A DNA stretch of 64,000 nucleotides. It comes from Blattamonas nauphoetae (taxonomy: Eukaryota > Preaxostyla > Oxymonadida). The notes under the pieces were generated by a model. The model was not told the DNA's origin. It saw only the letters and a program-made list of their open reading frames with translations, and ran no database searches. A program made the position numbers and the translations under genes. The stretch lies in NCBI GenBank assembly GCA_033064195.1, contig JARBJD010000255.1, forward strand, positions 45,074-109,073. The letters run 5' to 3'. Shown piece after piece: positions 22,284 through 33,581 of this stretch. Within the stretch, counting starts at the first letter, position 1. Each line of letters opens with the position of its first letter.

Positions 22284-25178
22284 CTACTCGTGTCTAAAAG
22301 TCGAGTCTGGTTTGAGTGATTCTTGTTGTGGTTCGAGTAGGTGATTCGGGAGTTCCAGAAGATCTCCTGCATAATCGTTCTTTCCTTCCCCAATCGACTC
22401 CAGACGAGAAACAAGTGATTCCAGAGAAGGACGAGAATGTGGATTCAGATCCAGACATTCCAAAAGAAGTGTTGCGAGCTCAATTGGTTCAACAGAATCC
22501 ATCCGAGGAACAACCCCAATCCTGAGCTGCCGCTGAGCATTCACAGCATCCGTTTCACTGAACGGAACCTGTCCCGTCGTGATTTCCCACAAGATCAGGC
22601 CAAGCCGAAAAACCGTCACTTTCTGTTCATCAATCCCATTCAAACGGTTCTCTTCTTCAGGTGCTGACCATCGCTTATATTCCTGCGTCTCTTCCTGAAG
22701 TCCTGATTGCGTGGGGATCGTCGTTGGAGCTTGTGACTGTACATCGTCGTTCAGTTTGAAACAGACTTCGTTCGATGGAGAGAACAACACCCAGTGGGGA
22801 TTCAGTTTCTGAAGTGCCACAGCGTTTGGGCGAAGCGACAGCAGTGTCTCAACTGCCTTCGCCACATCCAATCGTGCACGATAGATGTTCAATTCAAACT
22901 TCTCCTCACGTCCATGAAGTCTGTTGAACAGTGTGTTGCGTGAACTCACAAATCCATCTTCGATCTTCGGCTGACCAAACTGATCCTCTCCCACAATCAT
23001 AACAGCAGCTTGCCCTGTTGTGTCATCGCTACGCTCTGACACCCAACAAACCAGGGCTTCATTAACAACTGAGACCGGTGACGTGGAAATATACAATGGG
23101 TGGCCTACCGAAAGATCAAACAAAACAGAATACATTCATGTCCTCGTCGCAAACTAACCAACTACTATTCATGAAACCCTTTCTATACTGGTTGACAACA
23201 CCCAAATCAAGCTTGGACTTGCTCGATGACTGATTAAATGAACCGCATTTCAACTCTTCTCTCGGACACAGGTTCTCGAACAAAGCTGCAAATTCCAGTT
23301 TTTGAGGGAGAAATCCCCAGATACGAAGTGACAAGTCATCGTCCAATTATGCATAGTGGGCAAATCAACAAGAAATCCGCCAACCAAATCGAAAGATCAA
23401 TGCAAATATGACGTTAGAAATATGGAGTTCTTTGCGACGAGGGTACACTTTGTGGTCTCCTGTTAAACGCAATATCTGATTGGAGCCACTAAACTCGACA
23501 AAATTTTGGGATACCAGCAAATTCAACAACATTCATGAATCCACCATGACAAACTAGGCTCATCAACACTATGGCCAGATACATGCGAAGAATCAATTTC
23601 TATGACTAAAAACTCTTAATGTCGTGACAACTCAGAACATCATGCGAGAGCTCGCATGTCAAGGACCATGTAGTCGTTGCGGCCTCAATGCGTGCTAAGA
23701 AGCAACACAACTCCAAACCCAAGGTCAAATCTTCAACAATTTTTTTAAACGGGGGAGGGGATCCTGTTTCCCTCCTTAACTCCCTGGTCGTTCAGACATA
23801 CTTCGGGAGGCCTCTCAAATCAGAAAAGCAGCATCTCTCAGCTCTGTAGAAATGCTTTTTGAATTCAAGATCTTACAGCTTGTGCATATCTTGGAACTGA
23901 TTGTATGAAATGATGATCTCCCGAAGAAGGAGGAGGTGAATGGAAAATCTCCGAACCAACTGATGAATGAGGGCTTTGTCTGTCCGAGGTTCCATGTCGG
24001 TAAGAACAATCAACCATGGTGTTAACAAACCCCTGCGCTACTTGTGAGAGCTATATCACACTTATCAACTCGCAAGCCATGGTCATTGGCGGACATGATC
24101 TATGAAGGACAAGCACCCGCTGACTCTTCTTCTTTTGCTTGCATTAGCCGTGAATAGATCACCTCTAGTCCGAATCGCATTACAACTTGCGCCATATGGA
24201 AATATAGAGTCACAGCTCATCAGGAATGACCAACTCAACTCTGGCACGTTTTTAAATGATTTATACGGAAAAATCCCGAAATCCAAGTGCAAATGATGAT
24301 GATATATGACTCGGCATTGAGAAATCAGACTCCAGCAACCAGGTTCGAGGAACACAAGACAGTCCTCAAAATACTTGGAAGTACATGCACAGACTACCAA
24401 AAAAGAACGGACAGCGGGAAGATTGAAACCAATCAAGTATTCAACGCATCAATAAACATCTGGCAAAGGCAAGCTCGGGGGAACAAAAGTTTTATCCAGG
24501 AGCACCTCAGAAAACATCGAGTGCCTCAACACAACTTGGAGTCGAAGCTGAAATGAACCCAACCAGTTTTGACGAAGTGATTGTTGCTCTCTTTCCCACT
24601 TAAATCACGGCTGGATTGTTCACGCAGGATGTCATCAAGGCAGGACGTGCTCAGCAACTCCCGTTCAACGTGTTAGTGAGGGATTTCGCTCGGAAACAAG
24701 CATAAACCTGGTTTGACATCCGACGACACTGACGAACCAAGAATGCTTCTCTGTGGAGTATAGTCACCACTTTGGCAAAATCTGCCACACTGCCAGTAAT
24801 CAATGGGGCCAGTCGCGGAGAACACATTGTTGAAGACCGATATCGAAGTCGAAGGAAACAGATCGAAGCGATACTGCTTCTGACACCGAACTATTCGACT
24901 TGGGATGACATCCACAGGAAGAGACTCACATCATTGACTCTGATTGTGTCTTACGCAACTCCAACAGTGACTTTCCCAGAGCCACCGAATGGAATGTCAG
25001 GAATCAGTTTTGACGAAGACGATTGGAGTTGAGTCGAATGTCAGCAATGCAACGGGTCCAGGTGAGTGCTCCAAGATACTCAAGATCAACTCGCCGGACA
25101 TGGTGAGCAAGACGGTGTGGCAGCTATGATTGCGTAGCTCACCGGTTCTGATACTGTACGTTTTGTGGAGACGATGAA

Positions 25179-25288
25179 GTTGCAACGGAAGCCAGATCTT
25201 CCACTCCACGCGAAGGGAGTTGCAACGGAAGCCAGATCTTCCACTCCACGCGAAGGGAGTTACAAAGGAAGTCAGATCTATTCTTCCA
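25179..25288. repeat. 40 bp tandem repeat, ~2.7 copies
   Basis: Two identical 40 bp units starting GTTGCAACGGAAGCCAGATC are followed by a diverged partial third (GTTACAAAGGAAGTCAGATC). They lie inside the TTAA element. Confidence 0.85.
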
Positions 25289-26233
25289 TTGTAGTCTTAT
25301 GCTCTCCCCCAAAAAAGCTTGGTCCACTTTCATCGAGCCAGAAAGAATGGGCTATGATGCAAAGACTGTCCCGAGGGATTCTCTCTCGTCAAGACCACGA
25401 CTGCTGGCGGAACTGAAGCGATGTTGCGGAAGTTGGGGGAAAACGAGAAGACTCGTTGGAACTACTCGATTGTCAGGGACTGTCGCAACCATTTGGATCA
25501 GGAGACGGAAGGGTGACAAATGACAAGAACTACCGGATGGCCCGCTCCAACTTTGTCGAAATCACTGTTATTCGCTGCAAGGTGATGAGAAGGAGTGAGG
25601 TAAGAATGGGGTTGGGAGGTGATAAGGACGTCATGAAAGAACAGGCATACTGGGCTTGTTCACCACAAGGTGGAGCTAGCATCGAGGAAAGCAGAAGATG
25701 GGTTGAGAACAGACTTGCTGGGACAGAAGTGAAAGGAATGGAGGAGACAGAACGCCATTCAAGTTACACCCTGCACAAGATCGTTGAATTGAAGAACAGT
25801 CGGATGGGAGAAGCTGAAGTGATATGACGGAATTTGGGGAGACTTGACGCCAGTTGAACAAGAGACTAAGTAAAAGCAGGATTGCATCTCAGTAGTATTG
25901 ATAGCTGGGAAAGAGTACTGGATTGAAGGACATGGAGAAGCGAAGAAAGCACAAGACAAGAACAAACTCTTCGTAAATGATCTAATGTTCCATATTGACA
26001 TCACGGGATGGATGAGGAAGACGAAGATTCACTGCACTTGACAGATTACGAGCAAGATTGCCTGAAGACATCAAGGAACAAGGAGTCTGGATGGTACCGA
26101 AGAATACACTCCCAAGAGTGTTCAGAATGGATACAAACCCGTCACCAACCCAACAACAAGCGGGACAGGTTCAATGAATTGGCAGTTGGCAGTGAATTCG
26201 AAGCAATCAAATACAAATGCTTCATCAGCTGTT

Positions 26234-26675
26234 GAGATCAAAAACGAAGAAGTCTGTAAGGGCAGAGGAACATCCTCCCAAAAGAAAGATTGCGAGCGGA
26301 CCCGAAACAAGGTCGTGGCAGTTGAGTGAGAGTGCAAGGAGACATCCTTGGGAGAAAGAGACCTGATTAAGTTCGGGCATGTTCGGCACTTTCTCCAACA
26401 TTTTCATCTCGGCGGTCACCTTTGGAAGAGGGAAAGCTGCAGTTGACTTGGGGAGGTTGAGATCAAGTACAAGGAAGTGTGTCGGAGCAGAAGAACATCC
26501 TCTCAGAAGAAAGATTGCATGCTGACCCGAACCAATGTCGTGGAAGTTGAGTGAGAGTGCAAGGAGACATCCTTGGGAGAAAGAGACCTGATTAAGTTCG
26601 GGCATGTTCGCACTTTCTCCAACATTTTCACCTCAACGACCACCTTTGCAGTTGACTGAGGGAGGTTTGGGTTGG
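26234..26675. repeat. 225 bp tandem duplication
   Basis: Units begin GAGATCAA at 26234 and 26459. Both contain GAGTGAGAGTGCAAGGAGAC and TGATTAAGTTCGGGCATGTT. They differ at scattered positions, so the duplication is not brand new. It lies inside the TTAA element and is of unknown function. Confidence 0.8.
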
Positions 26676-26929
26676 AGTGGAGTATTATGGCAAAGTGAGA
26701 CTTGAGTAGTGCCTCGTGAAGGAAGAAGGGCAGGCATGACTCGGAAGAGGAAAGAGAGTCGGGAGTACGGAATGGAGAGAGTGCTGAGTTGGTAAGAGAA
26801 CTCGCAATCAGTGGGGTGACAGCCCAATTGGGTCACGGCCTAAATCAACTGATGACCAGATCTAGGAAGAAGAACACAAAGATATCTTTTCTCTTCTCTT
26901 CTCATTCTTTTCCTTTCAATACTCAGTTG

Positions 26930-26999
26930 TTAATGAAGCCCTGGTTTGTTGGGTGTCAGAGCGTAGCGATGACATTTCCAACAAACCAGTGCTCATTAA
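26930..26999. other. Scrambled 70 bp copy of both host flanks inside the TTAA element
   Basis: Bases 26930-26974 match the inverse of 23021-23065 (the gene downstream of the element). Bases 26975-26999 match the inverse of 27331-27355 (the gene upstream). Here they are joined in swapped order and bounded by TTAA on each side, as in a circle junction. See findings. Confidence 0.75.
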
Positions 27000-29900
27000 C
27001 AGCGAACACTGCCACACAACTGATGTTCGTTCTCGTTTTGTCGCAAAACCGACTCTAGCACAGCCCTTTGGCCTTTCCATTTCACTTGTCACTTTTGACC
27101 TCTCATGTTTGTCCAGTTTTCTCTCCCTCGTTGAGGCTCTTTCTGGACAGAGACAGTGATCTCTCTCTTTTTTGCTCATTAACCACCCAAACAGGGGTAG
27201 AACCGACACTGTGACCCTTGCGTCCCTTGTCGGGCATAATTTTTTAAACAGATAAAGTTTTCTTTTTCTCTGTTTTGTTTCTCTTGGGCAGGCCACCCAT
27301 TGTATATTTCCACGTCACCGGTCTCAGTTGTTAATGAGCACTGGTTTGTTGGAAAGGGCTGGCATCACCATGTTGGTGTTCTGAAGCGATGGATGGGAGT
27401 GACTCTCATGGAACGTCAGGGCTGGGTTTAACTGCTTCTGGCCAGCAGTGTGGACAGAGCTTCGATTGGGGTCGTTGTCGCCTTCGTCTTTCAACACATC
27501 AATCTTGTCGTCTGTCTGATCCAATTCCTGTGCTTCTTCAGTCTTCCTTTCTGCTGCTTGTTTCTTGTTTCGGCGTCGGATCAACAGAACCACAATCAGG
27601 ATCACGGTCAGAAGAGCACATGCCAGAACAATCACAAGCGGAATCCACCATTTCATGTTGTCTTTCACTGCTTGAGAGAATCGACCAGACGAGTTCTGTT
27701 GAATCAAGAAACTGTTCGTCGTTGCCTCGTTCTCTCCAAAAGCAAGTCGTCCTCGTCATTCCAGCGACTCGTCCAGAGATTTCAATGACGAACTGGGAAG
27801 TGTGACGACAATCTTCGTCTCAGTGAATGATGTCGCTGAGTCCACGGTGAGAGGGATCTGAGTTGAGTTGACTTCTGTTCCATCCTTTTCCTTCTCGAAC
27901 ACTTCAAGAAACAGCGAACACGGAATCAGTATCGTCCCTTCGATCGTCAATGTGAACGATTTCGTCTTTTTGTCCAACTTCGAAGTGGAGTCAGAAGAGA
28001 GTGTTGGGATGAAGAGAGGAGCATCTGCATTCACTTCTGTCGATTCTATCGAACAACCTTCAGACGAGATCCACGCCGACGATTTCTTGAATCCATCGCC
28101 AGCTTTCACACTTCCAATGTGAATCTTTCCTTCGTCAGAACAGGCAATGTTGCGACGAGCAGATGGGAACGACGAGTTGGATGGAATGTTGTCGCAGAAG
28201 ATCGATCCCTGAATGTTCAACTGTCCTCCCTTCATTCTCATCGCTCCTTGAGAGATGTTGAAGAATTGGTTGTTCGTCACATTCAGTTCAGTGTCAATCA
28301 GCTCAATCAGTCCTGTCGTCCACAAACACAACTCCTCCACTTCATTTCTGCTTCGACCTGTTTCACTTTTGATTGTGATCAATCCATCTTTCAGAATCAT
28401 CTTCGACGACGATGCGGAGATCAGAACGAATGACGGTTGAGACGATCCAACCACAATGTCGATGTTCTGGATGTTCAGAAGACCAGACGAAACCACAATC
28501 AGAGCAGATATCGATGATCCTGCTGCTGATGACGGAATGTTCAGAGATGGTTCGCCGTTTGTCCCATTTTGCATCAGAACTGACATTCCACTTCCAATTG
28601 TCATCTGCGACGACAGAGACGTGCTGTCCAGCAGTGAGAATGTGGGATGCGCGATTCCGAGTGTTTGCATGATCTTCCACGCAACATCCATCGTCGAGCA
28701 AGGAAGAGACGAATCTCCACATGTCCAATCATTATTTCCGGTTTCTGTGTCAATGAAGATCTCGTTTATATTTGGACGAGCTTGGGTCTGTCCAGTGAAT
28801 GATGGTGAAGGAATCAGGACATCCCCACTATCTTCGTCAGTTGGTTCAATGGAGTCGATGAGAATGTCTGCGGAATATGCGAGTGATCCTTCAAACCCAA
28901 TCATCATCTCCGATGATTCAGCGCGAGTCGAAGATTTCACAATAATCGAGAAGGTGTGTGATGTGTTCAGTTTCACTTCGTATTCTGTCCCTACCACCAG
29001 ATCTTTTCCTGTCAAGATCGCAATGCATCCTGTCCCAAGTGAGTTTGTGAACTCAAACTTCACTTCGGTGAAAGACGGGGATGCTGGAATGCGGACAGTG
29101 ATTCCAGAGTCGACGAGGAGTGTGCTTGGTTCGTCTGGTTTCAGGCAGACTGTGTATTCTCCTTCGAATTTCAGATGTGTCACACTTTCAGAAGAAGTGA
29201 CGAGGAAGTCTGCTTCGCAGAGTGTTTCTGAGATTCTTCGCATCGACAACGATTTCCAGAAAGTGCCTCCGAACGACACCCAAATCGACCCGAGTGAATC
29301 ACCCAACGCCCTCCCTTCCAACGAGATCGTCACGTTTGTTCTGTCTTTGCTAAGAATAGCTCCAGTGCACGAACAAATCCGAGCTGGTTCAGTTGGTGTT
29401 GTGAATTCACACATTTCTGTTTCGACGAAGATCGACGCTCCACCAACCACTTTCATCCAATCCACGGAATATGAATGACCATATTTCACAATCGCGTCTT
29501 CGAAGGGAAACAGTGTGAGAGGCAGTGTGTTCAGTGTTGCTGACGATGCAGTGAATGTGAATGTTGTTTCATGACTCGTATTCGATGATGATGGTGACGA
29601 TGAGAGGGGTGTTCCTGTCACTTTCATTTCGTATTTCTCTCCAACTGTCAGAACACGTGACAACAGCGTCAATGTGGTTGAATTCAATCCAGCATCATCA
29701 TTTCGCGTGATTTTTGCGAGGCGAGGAGGTTCTGGAGCAATTGTGATTTCGTTTGTTTCAAAGAACAATTCATCAGTTTCTTCACCCTTCCGGAACGAGC
29801 TCACAGTGTATGTCTTTCCATACTCCAGTTCACATCCTTCTAACGAGAACAGAATCGATGATCCTTCCCATTTCTCTTTCGTGCTGTCGAATTTCATCGA

Positions 29901-31025
29901 AACTCTGTGCTTCAACTCGCTTGAGATGCTCAGACCAACTTTGTAGGTCTTTGCAGTGTCCAACACTCGGCCTGTCATCTCAAATTTCACTTCCTTCTCT
30001 TTCTCATCATATCCCACAATCCAGAAAGAAACAAGACGAACTGGTTCCGCTCCTGTTGTGAACGTCAGACCTCCTTCGAAGAGAATCGACAATTGAGATG
30101 AGTCTTTCACTCCAACCACTTCGTATTCTGTGGAGTAGTCAAGCTCAATCTCTCCTTCTGTCCGCGAGAACAACACCGCACTTCCTGCTCCCACCTCTGC
30201 TGAACTCATCGTCACTTCAAACGTCTTCTGAATAGCTGTTCCGGTTTTGTTCACAATGATTGTGTATTTCTCTCCATTCGTCATCTTTCTTCCACCAACT
30301 GTGAAATCTGCCTTCCGATCCTTATCTGACAATTTGTCGTAAGAAATCGACGTCAAGCGAGGTGGTTCAGGATCTGTGGTGAATGTGAGAGAGGGAGCCA
30401 CTGCGAAGTGGAGGGTGGTCGATGTCAGTGAGAGCACTTCGTACGTTGTTCCATATTTTAGAATCGTTCCTCCAAAAATATCTTCTGAACCACTTCCAGA
30501 TGTTGTGTTCTCGATTGTCACTGAAATGCTCAGTGGTGTGGTTGTCCCTTCCTTTTGAAATGTCAGATTGAATTCTCCTGACTTCATTCTCAACCCACTC
30601 AATGACAAAATCACTTCCTTCTTCAGCGGTAGTGTCAACGACGTCGAGATCGACACGAGTATTGGACCATCAGGCGTTGTGAATGTTGTCGCGTTCAACA
30701 GAACATGATCGTCTCCATTCACGACATTCAACACTGAATATGTTGTGCTGAACTGAATTGCTGATGGCAGACTCGCCGAAGCAATCCCTTTTCCTTTCGT
30801 CTCGCTTGAGAATGTGATCGAAATCGTGTGCGGGCCAGACAGTGTCAGAATGTACGTTGCGGGATGGGGGAAGTTCTCACCAACTACTGAGATATCGAAC
30901 GATACTGATGAACATTCAATTGGAGCAGAGAACGATGTGATCACAGCTGGATTCGGAATATCAAAAGTGATCTCAGAATTCACAACAATTTCCTTCGAAT
31001 CGATTTTTGCTGATTGCACTGAATA

Positions 31026-32424
31026 TAGTAGTAAAATAACCCGGCGAGGGTAAAATAACCCGGGGTGAAAACCCCCTTTTTTGGATCCCTCTTTCCGTCC
31101 ATCCCATATTTCTCGGAACCAAAATTTTTTTGGGTCCCACTTTTTTTTCCACAATGTTTGTCTCAACTCCGAGTATCCATCAAGGTAGAAATCGAACCTC
31201 CAAAATAGGATTCTGGGCCGGGGGTGCCTATTTCGGAACCATATTTTGGCCTATTGTTGACCCATTTTTGGCTCCTAAATAGGAGGTCCTTAACATTTAA
31301 GCTTAGAGGATCCGAACTTCACGACCACTTTTCTCCACGCCTGTTCAAAATTTTTCTTTCTCGTTTCATTTCTGGTTGTTTGGGATGTTTTTCTCTCGAA
31401 ATCACAATTTTTTGAAAAATGAAAAATCCTGGGGGGACCTGGGTGGAAATTCAGGGTCAAAAACTGATTTCCCTGTATACAAAGCTTAGTGATCTGAAAA
31501 CTTGTTTTGATCATATCTCCACAACCAGACATAGTTCCGACATGAAGTTTTCACCAATATGGATGTTTTGTTGGATTATATTTTTTTCTGAAAATTTTGA
31601 GAAAAATCCCCTTGCGGCAGTTGAGATTCTTTTGTGGGTTTTTGGCCTTGGTTCGAAAGGAGAGCTGTCACTTGACATGGGATGATGCACCCTTCTCCAA
31701 ATTTCTTTAAAATGATGCGAACACAATCAGAGTCGAATCCAAAAGCTCAAATTGGTTAGAATCGTGCTTGGGAGGAGAGCAGTTGGGGTTGATTCTGAGA
31801 AAACCACGAAAACTATCAAAGACGCTAAAATAGGAGGTCTTCGAAAATTTTCAAAATTTTCAGAAAAAACATAATCCAACAAAACATCCATATTGGTGAA
31901 AACTTCATGTCGGAACTATGTCTGGTTGTGGAGATATGATCAAAACAAGTTTTCAGATCACTAAGCTTTGTATACAGGGAAATCAGTTTTTGACCCTGAA
32001 TTTCCACCCAGGTCCCCCCAGGATTTTTCATTTTTCAAAAAATTGTGATTTCGAGAGAAAAACATCCCAAACAACCAGAAATGAAACGAGAAAGAAAAAT
32101 TTTGAACAGGCGTGGAGAAAAGTGGTCGTGAAGTTCGGATCCTCTAAGCTTAAATGTTAAGGACCTCCTATTTAGGAGCCAAAAATGGGTCAAAAATAGG
32201 CCAAAATATGGTTCCGAAATAGGCACCCCCGGCCCAGAATCCTATTTTGGAGGTTCGATTTCTACCTTGATGGATACTCGGAGTTGAGACAAACATTATG
32301 GAAAAAAAAGTGGGACCCAAAAAAATTTTGGTTCCGAGAAATATGGGATGGACGGAAAGAGGGATCCAAAAAAGGGGGTTTTCACCCCGGGTTATTTTAC
32401 CCTCGCCGGGTTATTTTACTACTA
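31026..32424. mobile_element. Foldback element with ~580 bp inverted arms, 1,399 bp
   Basis: The arms 31026-~31605 and ~31840-32424 are nearly identical inverted copies, beginning TAGTAGTAAAATAACCCGGC at both ends, with a ~235 bp spacer between. The flanks are the dinucleotide TA (31024-31025 and 32425-32426). Taking out the element plus one TA restores the host frame (FGKTYSVQSAKID). Long arms, TA duplication and no coding capacity fit a foldback or MITE-like derivative of the Tc1/mariner group. The few differences between arms suggest a recent origin or ongoing gene conversion. The repeated short frames in the arms mirror each other and do not look like protein. Confidence 0.85.
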
Positions 32425-33581
32425 TACGTCTTCCCAAACGACACATGAGTCGCGTCCTCGGCCCACGCTGTTGAGATCACTCCTCTGCATTCGGTTGCAG
32501 TCACTTTTGTCAGCACTCCTTTCACCACAACATCACTGCCAGTCTGTTTCACTTCAATCGTTCCGGTTCCATCAGGAAGCGATGATCCCACAAGTGAAAT
32601 CGTGATTTCATCTTTCTTTCCATTCAGCGACTTGCTTTTCAAAGAGAGCAGACGGGATGGTTCAGAAGGTGTTGTGAATGTGATTTTGTTGGTCAGATGG
32701 ACATTCTCTTCAATCCCTCCCGGTTGTTGTTGCAACATCATTGTCTCAACTTCGTATTCTGTTGACCATTCCAGTCTTCCTTCCGTAGTCGATGGATGAA
32801 GAGGCGCAGATCCAACAAGAGTCGTCGAGTCGGAGCGAGTCAGCGAGATGTTGAAAGTGTTCCCTCCGTTTCGGACCAGCATCCAATAACTCCCTTCCCC
32901 AAAATTGATTCCTTTCAGAACAATCTCTGTTGTGTTTCCATCTTTCAGTGATGAATGAGCTGAATGGAGTGACGTTGGGAGGAAATAGCCAGTTGCAACG
33001 GACGAGGAGTGGTGTTTATAAGTCGCCTGTGGAAGAACCCCATTCGCTCCCGATGATACAACTGTTCCTGTTGACGATGCTCCCGAGCCGCTCCCAAACT
33101 GAACATGAACCAGACGAGGCACATTTGTCCCATTCAGCAAAATCCCTATCGTTCCCTTCACTGCTGGACTCGCTGTAGCTGTCACTGTCGCTGTCTCTCC
33201 ACTGATCGACACACTCACTGTCACTGTTGGAGTGGAAGAGAGTTGAGGGACGAGACCACTCTTATCAACCGTACCAGTGTAGACATAGACATTGTGCAGA
33301 CCTGATGTGGAGTCACAGGACTTGACAGTGTCTTCAGTGACAAGAGAAGCTGACATTCCATCGAAGAAAATATCTTTTGAGTTTGAATCCGAAGAGCACC
33401 CTCGGAATTGGAGGAAGGAGAAGTCAATTAATGTGACTGACGTGAGTCCCAAAGCACCTCCCTTCGAAGTTGACGTGCAAGAGACAAACGCACAGTTGGA
33501 GAGAGTGGCGAGTGGCAGAAACCAGAGAGATACAGCTCCACTATATGCGGACGACCCGCAGGTCTGGAAGAAGCAGTCAGA

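Larger units (their letters stand above)
23066..27330. mobile_element. TTAA-flanked (piggyBac-like) element, 4,265 bp
   Basis: Inverted ends of about 50-65 bp begin CAACTGAGACCGGTGACGTG at 23066 and at 27330 on the other strand. They stay alike as far as the GGTGGCC and AACAAAACAG stretches. The flanks are TTAA at 23062-23065 and 27331-27334, and removing the element plus one TTAA restores the host frame (SNKPVLINEALVCW). TTAA duplication is diagnostic of piggyBac. I could not recognise a piggyBac transposase: the interior has only short, broken frames on both strands, so the cargo is unidentified and probably degenerate. Internal tandem repeats lie at 25179-25288 and 26234-26675, and a scrambled copy of the host flanks lies at 26930-26999. 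Confidence 0.75.

Noticed and set aside
23112-26920. A complete piggyBac transposase in the TTAA element
   Set aside because: Frames on both strands are short and I recognised no catalytic Asp motifs. Calling it piggyBac-like rests only on the ends and TTAA. I also saw no reverse transcriptase, integrase or capsid-like protein.
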